Source: Salinisphaera sp052044135 (lineage in GTDB: Bacteria; Pseudomonadota; Gammaproteobacteria; Nevskiales; Salinisphaeraceae). Taken from it: 64,000 nucleotides of DNA. The stretch lies in assembly GCF_052044135.1 (NCBI RefSeq), contig NZ_JBQDYF010000001.1, forward strand, positions 496,001 to 560,000, in the 5' to 3' direction. The notes below the pieces were generated by a model. The model was not told the origin of the DNA. It was given only the letters and a program-made list of their open reading frames with translations, and searched no databases. The first letter of the stretch is position 1; the number at the start of each line of letters is the position of its first letter. Positions 34,604 to 43,002 of the stretch are shown here, piece by piece. The translations under genes were made by a program, and so were the position numbers.

Positions 34604-35428
34604 ATGTCCCGATTCGATTCCGCCAAATTCGATCTCTTGCCAAGCGCGCGCCGCTCGATGCCTGTCGGTGCCGAAGGGGCGCTGGGTTTTGCCGCTGGGC
34701 TGGCCGTAGCCGGCGGCTTCTGGCTCGGCCGGCGTCTGAGCCGCGCCGTGCCCACCGGCGGCGGGCATCCGCCCAGGCACCAGGCCCTCGATACCGCCGC
34801 CGCGCTGGCCCAGCGCAAGATTCCGCTGGAGTCGATGAACACGTATCTCAACGGTTTCCACATGTATGCGGATGACATGGGCCGCCAGGTGGAGGCCAGC
34901 CATTTCTGCATGCACTTGGCGCCGGATCTGCATCAGTGCGTGATCTTCGATGCCAACGCGAAGGACGCGAAATTGATCGGCATCGAATACATCATCAGTG
35001 CCGAACGTTACGCGCGACTGCCCGATGACGAGAAACGGCTCTGGCACAGCCATCACTACGAGATCAAATCCGGCCAGCTGGTCGCGCCCGGCATGCCCGA
35101 GATGGCCGAGCATGCGTACTTCGAGGATCTGGTGACCACCTACGGCAAGACCTTACATACCTGGCAGGTCGATCGCGACGATTTTCCGTATGGCGTGCCG
35201 CAGCTGATGATGGCCTTCACCGAGGATGGCCAGATCGACGCCGAAAAGCTGGCCGCGCGCGATCGCCGGTTGGGTGTGGACTCCGACAAACGTCGCGCGA
35301 ACCGCGTCGATATCCCCACCCCGCACGTGCAACCGCAGGCCAACTGCTGGCAAAGCGGCCAGAGCGTTCAGACCGCGCTGCATACCTGCGCGTTTCATCG
35401 TACCGACGGGCACGGCCCGACCGGATAG
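34604..35428 (+). CDS. DUF1264 (oil-body-associated protein, OBAP-like) with membrane anchor
   Basis: A 274-residue protein. Residues 24-45 (ALGFAAGLAVAGGFWLG) form one probable membrane helix. The rest is a DUF1264 domain with its conserved landmarks: NGFHMYADDMGRQVEASHFC, LIGIEYIISAERYARLP, LWHSHHYEIKSGQLVAPG, and TYGKTLHTWQVDRDDFPYG. Relatives are found in plants, fungi and bacteria; the plant ones sit on oil bodies, but no reaction is known. The WHSHHYE cluster could bind a metal. The start at 34604 keeps the helix at the N-terminus. It lies between DUF2267 and another anchored protein of unknown role. Confidence 0.82.
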   Translation: MSRFDSAKFDLLPSARRSMPVGAEGALGFAAGLAVAGGFWLGRRLSRAVPTGGGHPPRHQALDTAAALAQRKIPLESMNTYLNGFHMYADDMGRQVEASHFCMHLAPDLHQCVIFDANAKDAKLIGIEYIISAERYARLPDDEKRLWHSHHYEIKSGQLVAPGMPEMAEHAYFEDLVTTYGKTLHTWQVDRDDFPYGVPQLMMAFTEDGQIDAEKLAARDRRLGVDSDKRRANRVDIPTPHVQPQANCWQSGQSVQTALHTCAFHRTDGHGPTG

Positions 35429-35509
35429 CGCGGCCCCGGACCGGCAAGGCATCACGGGCGCAAGCAAAGCGCCATGCTCTGCTCTGCCGTGTGAGCACAG
35501 GAACAGGTC

Positions 35510-36181
35510 ATGTGGGATTTTTTCACGGCCAACGCCAAGCCGCTGTCGGTCATCGCCAGTTTCGGCACGATGGTCATCTGGCTGTTCTATGCCCATTTGC
35601 TGTATCAGGCGTTCAAGCGTCAGCGCCAGGCTCGGATTCTGATCAACCAGGGGTGGGGCGAACAGATCAATTCAGTGGCGATCGTCAGCAACATGAGTCA
35701 CGAGCCGGTTTATATCCAGTGTGTCGTGCTCAGCATCAAGCTCGAGGACGGGCGCAAATTCCGGGATTCGGTCACCGACTTCGACGACGCCGAGCCCTGG
35801 AATGCCAGGAACGACCCGCGCGAAGTGACCCGTCAGGGGCCGCTGGATACCGGCTGCTACATGAACCTCGGCACGTTTCAGACCCTGTTGCGCCAGTCGG
35901 GTCAGCAGCACGATCTGATCAACGGCAACGAAGACCCGGTCAAGCGCATGGGCGTATGCGACTTCAAGCTGACGGTGATCTGCAACAATGGCCCGTCCGG
36001 TCAGGCCATCGGCGTACAGCGCACTTTTATCGTCCACGGCGAGAACCGCGACCGCCTGTGTCCCGAGTCGATCTACAGCCGGCGTCTGACCAATCGCCGT
36101 GCCCGCCGCAAGATGGAGCGTTGGCTGCGCGAGCAGGTCGAACACGCCGCGGGCGGCGAAGCGCCCCGGCGCGCGCGGTGA
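35510..36181 (+). CDS. membrane-anchored protein of unknown function
   Basis: A 223-residue protein not recognised as any family. Residues 12-34 (SVIASFGTMVIWLFYAHLL) form a single helix near the N-terminus, followed by a basic stretch FKRQRQARI and a mainly beta-rich cytoplasmic domain (INSVAIVSNMSHEPVYIQCV). The C-terminus is basic and helical (RRARRKMERWLREQVEH). The start has AGGAACAGGT upstream. The composition is that of the host genome. It may be expressed with the DUF1264 gene, 81 bases upstream. Confidence 0.7.
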   Translation: MWDFFTANAKPLSVIASFGTMVIWLFYAHLLYQAFKRQRQARILINQGWGEQINSVAIVSNMSHEPVYIQCVVLSIKLEDGRKFRDSVTDFDDAEPWNARNDPREVTRQGPLDTGCYMNLGTFQTLLRQSGQQHDLINGNEDPVKRMGVCDFKLTVICNNGPSGQAIGVQRTFIVHGENRDRLCPESIYSRRLTNRRARRKMERWLREQVEHAAGGEAPRRAR

Positions 36182-36397
36182 CTGCCGCCACGGCGTCGCT
36201 GGCCCCGCGTGCGGCAGCCGACCGAGCGATCCCCGGGGCGGCCGTTCGGCGACGGCCCGGGCTCGACGCGGCGGCCATCGCCGAGCGCTTGACCGGCTTC
36301 GTGCCGGGCGTATAGTCGATAAAAACAATCAGCGGCCATGCCCCACGGCGCCCGGCCGCATGCCACGCGGCTCAGACCGTGGCCAAGGGAGGAGAAT

Positions 36398-37909
36398 ATG
36401 TCGCAACGGCCCGCTGCAGCAGCAGCCGGGGCAGGTTCAACCGCGCCCGATACGCAACACAAGATGCGGGTGCGGGCGGCGCTGACCGCCGAACTGCCTG
36501 ATGAAATCGTGCTGCACGCCGAAGAGGATCTGCGTCCGTTCGAATGCGATGGACTGTCGGCCTATCGGCGTCTGCCCATGCTGGCGGTTCTGCCCACGAC
36601 CATCGAGCAGGTCCAGGCTGTGTTACGCATCTGCCATGCGCACGACACGCCGGTGGTCGCGCGCGGCGCCGGCACCGGGTTGTCCGGTGGGGCGCTGCCG
36701 CTGGAATCCGGTGTGCTGTTGTCGCTGGCCAAGTTCAATCGCATTCTGGATATCGACACCGCCAACCGGCGCGCGACCGTCCAGCCCGGTGTACGCAATC
36801 TCGCGATATCGCAGGCAGTCGACCATCTCGGTCTGTACTACGCGCCCGACCCCTCGTCGCAGATCGCCTGTTCGATCGGCGGCAACGTGGCCGAGAATTC
36901 GGGTGGCGTGCACTGCCTGAAATACGGGCTCACCACGAACAACATCGTGCAGGTCGAAATCGTGACCATCGAAGGCGAGCGGCTGACGCTCGGCAGTCCG
37001 GCGCTGGATTCGCCGGGCTATGACCTGCTGGCGCTGATGACGGGCTCGGAAGGCTTGCTCGGCGTCATCGTCGAGGTAGTGGTCAAGCTGCTGCCCAAGC
37101 CGGAACTGGCCCAGTGCGCCCTGATCGCCTTCGACGACGTACGCAAGGCCGGCAACGCCGTGGCCGATATCATCAAGGCCGGCATCGTACCGGCCGGTCT
37201 GGAAATGCTCGACAATCCGGCGATTCGGGCGACCGAGGAATTCGTGCATGCCGGCTATCCGACCGATGCGGCGGCCATTCTGTTGTGCGAAATCGACGGC
37301 ACCGAAGGCGAAGTGGCCGACGATATGGCGCGGGTGCGCGACGTGGTGGAGAAAAGCGGCGCCACCGACGTGCGCATCTCGCGCGACGACGTCGAACGCG
37401 CGCTGTTCTGGGCCGGGCGCAAGGCCGCCTTCCCGGCCATGGGGCGGATCTCGCCCGATTACTACTGTATGGACGGCACCATCCCGCGGCACGCGCTGGC
37501 CGATGTGTTGATGGGCATCGGCGAATTGTCCGAACAATACGGCCAGCGCGTGGCCAATGTCTTTCACGCCGGCGACGGCAACCTGCACCCGCTGATTCTC
37601 TACGATGCCAACCAGCCCGGCGAACTGGAGAATACCGAAGCCTTCGGCGGCGCAATATGCCGGCTGTGCCTGGAGCACGGCGGCACCATCACCGGCGAGC
37701 ACGGCGTGGGCGTGGAGAAGATCGATCAGATGTGTGTGCAGTTTCCCTCGGCCGAGTTGACGCAGTTTCATGCCGTGAAGGCCGCCTTCGACGACAGGCG
37801 GCTGCTCAACCCCGACAAGGCGGTCCCGACGCTGCATCGCTGTGCCGAGTTCGGGGCCATGCATGTGCACAACGGCGAATTGCCGCATCCCGAACTGGAA
37901 CGGTTGTAG
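36398..37909 (+). CDS. glcD: glycolate oxidase FAD subunit
   Basis: FAD-binding subunit of the membrane-associated glycolate dehydrogenase, which converts glycolate to glyoxylate. It has 503 residues. The PCMH-type FAD domain contains VARGAGTGLSGGALPLESG and DPSSQIACSIGGNVAENSGG; the C-terminal cap has NVFHAGDGNLHPLILYD and GTITGEHGVGVEKI. The ATG at 36398 has GGGAGGAG eight bases upstream, so the 20 codons open before it are not used. It is first of glcDEF and is followed by glcE after five bases. Confidence 0.94.
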   Translation: MSQRPAAAAAGAGSTAPDTQHKMRVRAALTAELPDEIVLHAEEDLRPFECDGLSAYRRLPMLAVLPTTIEQVQAVLRICHAHDTPVVARGAGTGLSGGALPLESGVLLSLAKFNRILDIDTANRRATVQPGVRNLAISQAVDHLGLYYAPDPSSQIACSIGGNVAENSGGVHCLKYGLTTNNIVQVEIVTIEGERLTLGSPALDSPGYDLLALMTGSEGLLGVIVEVVVKLLPKPELAQCALIAFDDVRKAGNAVADIIKAGIVPAGLEMLDNPAIRATEEFVHAGYPTDAAAILLCEIDGTEGEVADDMARVRDVVEKSGATDVRISRDDVERALFWAGRKAAFPAMGRISPDYYCMDGTIPRHALADVLMGIGELSEQYGQRVANVFHAGDGNLHPLILYDANQPGELENTEAFGGAICRLCLEHGGTITGEHGVGVEKIDQMCVQFPSAELTQFHAVKAAFDDRRLLNPDKAVPTLHRCAEFGAMHVHNGELPHPELERL

Positions 37910-37914
37910 CGACC

Positions 37915-38976
37915 ATGGCCGATCTGACTGAAGCATTGGCCGCGCAGGTGGCCGAGGCGCATCACAGCCGCTCGCCGTTGGCCCTCACCGGGGGCGGCAG
38001 CAAGCCGTTTCTCGGCGAAGCCCTCGACCGGGATGCCGCTGCGCTCGAACTGGGGGCCCACCGGGGCATCGTCTCCTACGATTGCGGCGAGCTGGTGATC
38101 ACCGCGCGCGCCGGCACGCCGCTGGCCGAAATCGAGGCGGCGCTGGATGCCGAGGGCCAGCGCCTGGCCTTCGAGCCGCCGCACTACGGCGAAGCGGCCA
38201 CGCTGGGCGGCACGATCGCCACCGGCGTCTCCGGGCCGAGCCGGCCGTATGCGGGCGCGGCCCGCGACTTCGTGCTCGGCACGCGCATCATCAACGGTCG
38301 CGGCGAGGTACTGCGTTTCGGCGGCGAGGTGATGAAGAACGTGGCCGGCTACGATCTGTCGCGGCTCATGGTGGGCGCCTTCGGCACGCTGGGCGTACTG
38401 CTGGAAATCAGCCTGAAGGTGCTGCCGGCGCCGCGCTTTACCCGGACTCGTGTGTTCGAATACGACCAGGCCGCCGCGATCGAACGATTCAACACCTGGG
38501 GCCTGAAACCCTGGCCGATCACCGGGGCGTACTGGGAAGACGGCCGGGCCTATCTGCGCCTGTCGGGCGCGGAGTCGTCGGTGCGGGCCGCGATGGAAAC
38601 GCTGGGCGGGGAAACGCTGGCCGAGGACGATACGTTCTGGACCGATGTGCGCGAGCATCGGCGTGTTTTTTTCACCAACAACCGCTCGCCGCTCTGGCGT
38701 CTGTCGGTCGCGCCCGCGACGCCGCCGCTGGATCTCGTGGGCGAGACCGTGATGGACTGGGGCGGCGCCCAGCGCTGGCTGATCTCGGATCGGCCCGCCG
38801 AGACGGTACGTGAAGCCGTGGCCGCCCACGGCGGGCATGCGAGCGTTTACCGCGGCGCCATCAGCCCGCGCCAACACCCCATGCCGGCGCCGCTGCTACG
38901 GCTGCACAAGCGCTTGAAACAATCGATGGACCCGGCGGGGATTCTCAACCCGGGCCGTTTCTGTCCCGATTTCTAG
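37915..38976 (+). CDS. glcE: glycolate oxidase subunit GlcE
   Basis: Second FAD-binding subunit of the glycolate dehydrogenase, 353 residues. It contains the PCMH-like stretch PHYGEAATLGGTIATGVSGP and the segment EVMKNVAGYDLSRLMVGAFG, both typical of GlcE. It ends with MDPAGILNPGRF, shared with GlcD-like proteins. It needs GlcD and GlcF for activity. It starts five bases after glcD stops and ends eight bases before glcF starts, so the three form a tight operon. Confidence 0.93.
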   Translation: MADLTEALAAQVAEAHHSRSPLALTGGGSKPFLGEALDRDAAALELGAHRGIVSYDCGELVITARAGTPLAEIEAALDAEGQRLAFEPPHYGEAATLGGTIATGVSGPSRPYAGAARDFVLGTRIINGRGEVLRFGGEVMKNVAGYDLSRLMVGAFGTLGVLLEISLKVLPAPRFTRTRVFEYDQAAAIERFNTWGLKPWPITGAYWEDGRAYLRLSGAESSVRAAMETLGGETLAEDDTFWTDVREHRRVFFTNNRSPLWRLSVAPATPPLDLVGETVMDWGGAQRWLISDRPAETVREAVAAHGGHASVYRGAISPRQHPMPAPLLRLHKRLKQSMDPAGILNPGRFCPDF

Positions 38977-38984
38977 GTCTTGCC

Positions 38985-40241
38985 ATGCAGACATCGATCA
39001 TCGACGCCCTGCGCGATACCGAGGACGGCCGCGAGGCCGACCGTATCCTGCGCGCCTGTACCCACTGTGGTTTCTGTACCGCGACCTGCCCGACCTATCA
39101 GGTGCTGGGCGACGAGCGCGACGGCCCGCGCGGGCGTATTTACCTGATCAAGCAGGTGCTGGAAGGCGAAACGCCGACCGAAAAGACACAACAGCATCTG
39201 GATCGCTGCCTGACCTGTCGGGCCTGCGAGACGACATGCCCCTCCGGGGTCGAGTACGCCAAGCTGGCCGACATCGGCCGCGATCTGGTCGACCAGCAGG
39301 TCGAGCGGCCGGCTCGGGAACGCTGGCTGCGCTGGTTGTTGCGTCACGTGGTGGCATATCGGCGGCGCTTCGCCATTGTGCACGCGCTCGGCCAGATCGC
39401 GCGGCCTTTTCTGGTCGGCCCGCTTTTACCCCTGCGCCAGAAGCTGCCACCGCAACGGCCGCGCGTCGCCTGGCCGCAGGCCAGCGATACCCGGCGCTTG
39501 ATGCTCGTTCACGAAGGGTGCGTGCAGCCGGTGGCCACGCCCAACACCAATGCGCATGCCGCGCGCATCCTGGCGCGGCTCGGAGTCCGTCTGGTCGCAC
39601 CGTCCACGGCGGGCTGCTGCGGTGCGTTGTCGCAGCATCTGAGCCACCGCGAGGAAGCCCACGATTTCGCGCGTGCCAATATCGATGCCTGGTGGCCGTA
39701 CATCGAGCAGGGCGCCGAGGCGATCGTGATCACGGCCAGCGGCTGCGGCGCGTCCATCACCGAATACGGCTACATGCTGCGCAACGATCCGGCCTATGCC
39801 GAGAAGGCGGCGCGCGTGTCCGAGCTGGCGCGCGATCTCAGCGATGTGCTGGCCAGCGAGGATCTCTCCGCGCTGGGCGCTATCGGCGGCGGCCGGCGGG
39901 TGGCTTATCATCCGCCCTGCACGCTGCAGAATGCGCCCGGGCTGCACGATCATGTGGCCGAAATCCTCGCCCAGGCGGGTTATCAGCTCACCCACGTCTC
40001 GAATGCGCATCTGTGCTGTGGCTCGGCCGGCACCTATTCCATTCTCCAGCCGGAAATGGCCAACCGGCTACGCTCGGACAAGCTGCAATCGCTGGATGCC
40101 GAGGCCCCGGACGTAATCGTCACCGCCAACGTCGGTTGCCAACTGCATCTGGAAGCCGCCGCCCAGCGCCCGGTACGCCACTGGATCGAGCTGCTGGAGC
40201 CCGAGGCGCTTGAATCGACGCGTTCGGTGGCGGCTGCTTGA
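38985..40241 (+). CDS. glcF: glycolate oxidase iron-sulfur subunit
   Basis: Fe-S subunit that takes electrons from the flavin subunits to the quinone pool; 418 residues. It has two 4Fe-4S motifs, CTHCGFCTATCP (from about residue 26) and CLTCRACETTCP (from about residue 73). The C-terminal half carries two CCG-type domains (GCCGALSQHLSH and CCGSAGTYSIL). Downstream lies an inverted-repeat element and then a convergent LysR gene. No glcC or glcG is attached, and glcB is elsewhere in the window. Confidence 0.94.
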   Translation: MQTSIIDALRDTEDGREADRILRACTHCGFCTATCPTYQVLGDERDGPRGRIYLIKQVLEGETPTEKTQQHLDRCLTCRACETTCPSGVEYAKLADIGRDLVDQQVERPARERWLRWLLRHVVAYRRRFAIVHALGQIARPFLVGPLLPLRQKLPPQRPRVAWPQASDTRRLMLVHEGCVQPVATPNTNAHAARILARLGVRLVAPSTAGCCGALSQHLSHREEAHDFARANIDAWWPYIEQGAEAIVITASGCGASITEYGYMLRNDPAYAEKAARVSELARDLSDVLASEDLSALGAIGGGRRVAYHPPCTLQNAPGLHDHVAEILAQAGYQLTHVSNAHLCCGSAGTYSILQPEMANRLRSDKLQSLDAEAPDVIVTANVGCQLHLEAAAQRPVRHWIELLEPEALESTRSVAAA

Positions 40242-40265
40242 GTCGGAACGCTGCGTTCTTCGGTT

Positions 40266-40294
40266 ATCCGCAGATTACGCAGATGACACAGATT
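40266..40294 (+). repeat. dispersed TCCGCAGAT-type repeat, copy 4
   Basis: The unit begins ATCCGCAGATTACGCAGATG and ends ACACAGATT. Its inverted partner at 40394-40422 matches it at 26 of 29 positions. Both lie between glcF and a convergent LysR gene, so the RNA could form a long stem with a loop of about 100 bases. Confidence 0.75.
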
Positions 40295-40393
40295 GAAGAA
40301 GGCGGGATTGTTGTCTTGTTGTGATGCATGGATGGCACGCGGTAGCGGCATCCGTGCCAGCGTGGGCAAGCCGCCGTATTTCACTGCTTTAAA

Positions 40394-40422
40394 AATCTGC
40401 GTCATCTGCGAAATCTGTGGAT
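40394..40422 (-). repeat. dispersed TCCGCAGAT-type repeat, copy 5 (inverted partner)
   Basis: On the minus strand the unit begins ATCCACAGATTTCGCAGATG and ends ACGCAGATT. Its first base on that strand is the last base of the LysR stop codon, so the repeat sits immediately after the gene. Confidence 0.75.
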
Positions 40423-41387
40423 TAATTCTTCCGGCTCGGGTGGCCTACTGAAGTGGCGCCAGGCGGCTCGAGCGCCTGCCCGCGCACGAGGCTGTCCAGG
40501 AACGTATCCAGTACGCGATTCGGGCGCCGACCGCTGCGCGTGATGGTGTGGTAGTCGATGCGATAGCTGAATTCACGCGGGCGCACGGCGACCAGCCGGC
40601 GGGCGTCGACCCAGCGCTGGGCGTAGTGTTCCGGCAGCAGGCCGATATAGCGGCCGGTGAGTACCAGAAAGGCGATGCCCTCGCGCTCGCTCGCGGTTGC
40701 GGTGTGGTTGAGGCGATCGACCACGGCTTGTGCATCGTCCGATAGCGGGTAGGCGGGCAGCACGGCATCGGCTGCCGCGATGTCTTCGGTCGTCGGTACT
40801 CGATCCGCGGCCGCCAGCGGGTGCCCGGCGGCGCAATAAAGCAGGGTCTGCTCGGTATAGAGCGGGATATAGTCGAGCGCGGCCAGACGCGACACTGCGG
40901 GCGTGACGCCGACGTGCAGCCGGCCGTCCAGCACGGCGGACTCGATGTTGCCCGGCGGCATCATATGGATATTGGTGTGCACGTTCGGCCCGCGATCCTT
41001 GAGTTCGGCGAGCGCATCGGTGATCCGCATCTCGGGCAGGGTGACCAGATTGTCGGTGATGCCGATGTTGAGTTCGCCCCGCAGGTCGCGATGCAGGGCG
41101 TTCACCTCGTTGCGGAAACTCTGCAGATGCGCGATCAGCCGGCGCGCGGCCTGGTCCATGGCCTCGCCCTCGGCCGTGAGCACGAAACCGGAGCGCCCGC
41201 GCTGGCACAGCGTGAAGCCCAGCCGGGTTTCCAGCTCGCCCATGTGGATCGACACCGCCGAACGGCTGATGCCGAGCGCCGCCGCGGCGGGCGTGAACCC
41301 CGCGGCGTTGACGACGGCGCGAAATACCCGCAGCAGGCGCAGATCGATGTCGCTGATCTGGCCCAGTCGCTCGATGCCGCGTTCCAT
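40422..41387 (-). CDS. LysR-family regulator of the beta-alanine genes (probable)
   Basis: LTTR of 321 residues. The DNA-binding part has DLRLLRVFRAVVNAAGFTPA and LGISRSAVSIHMGELETRLG; the effector domain follows from about residue 95 (GELNIGITDNLVTLPEMRI). It is divergent from the aminotransferase, alanine dehydrogenase and semialdehyde dehydrogenase genes, and a good LysR box lies in the AT-rich gap between. That arrangement points to control of those genes, probably with beta-alanine or a product as effector. Confidence 0.87.
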   Translation of the reverse strand: MERGIERLGQISDIDLRLLRVFRAVVNAAGFTPAAAALGISRSAVSIHMGELETRLGFTLCQRGRSGFVLTAEGEAMDQAARRLIAHLQSFRNEVNALHRDLRGELNIGITDNLVTLPEMRITDALAELKDRGPNVHTNIHMMPPGNIESAVLDGRLHVGVTPAVSRLAALDYIPLYTEQTLLYCAAGHPLAAADRVPTTEDIAAADAVLPAYPLSDDAQAVVDRLNHTATASEREGIAFLVLTGRYIGLLPEHYAQRWVDARRLVAVRPREFSYRIDYHTITRSGRRPNRVLDTFLDSLVRGQALEPPGATSVGHPSRKN

Positions 41388-41426
41388 ATCGGCCTCCGGC
41401 TCATGTGTTAATAAATCTATACGCGA

Positions 41427-41449
41427 ATTAAAAAACTTATATATTTAAT
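41427..41449. promoter_or_regulatory. LysR-type operator ATTAAA-N11-TTTAAT
   Basis: A perfect 6-base inverted repeat with an 11-base spacer matches the T-N11-A rule for LysR regulators. It lies in the 115-base divergent gap, 54 bases before the aminotransferase start and 40 bases before the LysR start. The gap is strikingly AT-rich for this genome. Confidence 0.7.
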
Positions 41450-41502
41450 CACGTATCGTAGAGGCCTAACCTAACGCTATTGTTCGCCACCCGGAGGTCG
41501 TC

Positions 41503-42825
41503 ATGGCCGATATTGCGCAATCGCTGGATTTCGATAGCTACTGGATGCCGTTTTCCGGCAATCGTCAGTTCAAGGCGGACCCGCGCCTGATCGTGGCGGC
41601 GGACGGCTGCCACTACACCGATGCCGCCGGCCGCCGGATCTTCGACAGCCTGTCCGGGCTGTGGTGTACCAGCTTCGGTCATGGCCGCGACGAGATCGCT
41701 TCGGCCATCGCCAAAACGGCGAAGACGCTCGATTATGCGCCGCCGTTCCAGTACGCCCATCCGATGGCGTTCGAACTGGCCGAGCGGGTCAGGAAGATCG
41801 TGCCCGACGGCCTCGAACATGTGTTTTTCACCAACTCCGGTTCGGAGTCGGCCGATACCGCGATCAAGATCGCGCGCGCCTACTGGGTCAGGCGTGGTCA
41901 GCCGGAAAAGACGCGCCTGATTGGCCGCGAGAAGGGTTATCACGGCGTCAACGTCGGCGGCACCGGCATGGGTGGTATCCCCGGCAACAAGGCGTTTTTC
42001 GGCGACATGCTGGCGACCGAACATCTGCCGCATACATTGCTCGAGCGCAATCGCTTCACCCGCGGCGTGCCCGAGTATGGGGCCGAACTGGCGGATACGC
42101 TCGAGCAGCGCATTCTCGACCACGGTGCCGAAACCGTGGCCGCGGTCATGGTCGAGCCGATGAGCGGTTCGGCCGGTGTGATCGTGCCGCCGGCCGGCTA
42201 TCTCAAGCGCCTGCGCGAGATCTGTGATCGCCACGACATCCTGCTGATCTTCGACGAAGTACTCACCGGTTTTGGTCGGCTGGGTGCCACTTTCGGCGCC
42301 GAACTGTTCGGCGTGACGCCCGATATCATGACGCTGGCCAAGAATCTGACCAACGCCGCGGTGCCGATGGGGGCGGTGGTCACGAGCGACGCGATCTACG
42401 ATGCGTTCATGGACGCCGATCTACCGCCGCACGCGGTCGAACTCGCCCACGGCTATACCTATTCCGCGCATCCGCTGGCTTGCGCGGCCGGCCTCGCGGC
42501 GATGGATGTGTTCGAGAACGAGCGCATGGCCGAGCGTGCGGCCGAGCTGGCGCCGTATTTCGAGGACCAGTTGCACGCCCTGCGCGGTGCGCCGCATGTG
42601 ACCGATATCCGCAATCTCGGCATGGCCGGCGCGCTGGAGATCGAAACCGCCGGCAACGATCCCACGTACCGGCCCTGGGCCATTGCCAAGGCCGCCTGGG
42701 AGCGCGGCATGTATCTGCGCTTTGGCGGCAATACCGTCCAGCTGGGCCCGCCTTTCATCGCCGAACGCGCGGACATCGATTTCATGTGCGAAGTGCTGGA
42801 CGCGTCGATTCGCAGCGTTGACTAG
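41503..42825 (+). CDS. beta-alanine:pyruvate aminotransferase (omega-transaminase)
   Basis: Class III PLP aminotransferase of 440 residues. The N-terminus YWMPFSGNRQFKADPR is typical of beta-alanine:pyruvate transaminases. The PLP site has FDEVLTGFGRLG and the Schiff-base Lys in MTLAKNLTNAAVPMGAVV. It converts beta-alanine and pyruvate to malonate semialdehyde and alanine. The next two genes handle both products. The start has GGAGG six bases upstream. Other omega-amino donors such as taurine or GABA are possible, but the neighbours favour beta-alanine. Confidence 0.88.
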   Translation: MADIAQSLDFDSYWMPFSGNRQFKADPRLIVAADGCHYTDAAGRRIFDSLSGLWCTSFGHGRDEIASAIAKTAKTLDYAPPFQYAHPMAFELAERVRKIVPDGLEHVFFTNSGSESADTAIKIARAYWVRRGQPEKTRLIGREKGYHGVNVGGTGMGGIPGNKAFFGDMLATEHLPHTLLERNRFTRGVPEYGAELADTLEQRILDHGAETVAAVMVEPMSGSAGVIVPPAGYLKRLREICDRHDILLIFDEVLTGFGRLGATFGAELFGVTPDIMTLAKNLTNAAVPMGAVVTSDAIYDAFMDADLPPHAVELAHGYTYSAHPLACAAGLAAMDVFENERMAERAAELAPYFEDQLHALRGAPHVTDIRNLGMAGALEIETAGNDPTYRPWAIAKAAWERGMYLRFGGNTVQLGPPFIAERADIDFMCEVLDASIRSVD

Positions 42826-42836
42826 GGCCTGTCGAT

Positions 42837-42871
42837 TCGCGGATCGACGCCGATTCATACAGACGATAAAA
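42837..42871 (+). repeat. dispersed TCCGCAGAT-type repeat, copy 6
   Basis: The unit contains GCGGATCGACGCCGATTCAT and ends with a CAG-ATAAAA tail, closely matching copy 1 at 10081-10108. It lies in the 177-base gap between the aminotransferase and alanine dehydrogenase genes. No inverted partner is seen nearby. Confidence 0.6.
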
Positions 42872-43002
42872 GCGCTGATCCAGCTGGATCGGTTCATGTT
42901 CGACGCCGGGCGTCTTGATTGCGCGCGAACCCTGGAAACCGGAAATCTCGCGCGCCCGACGTGGCTGCCAGGCGCCAGTACGGCACTGAAAAGGAATAAC
43001 GA

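Noticed and set aside
36182..36397. Small open frames between the anchored protein and glcD
   Set aside because: None has a start signal or family motif; the region is best read as the glcDEF leader.
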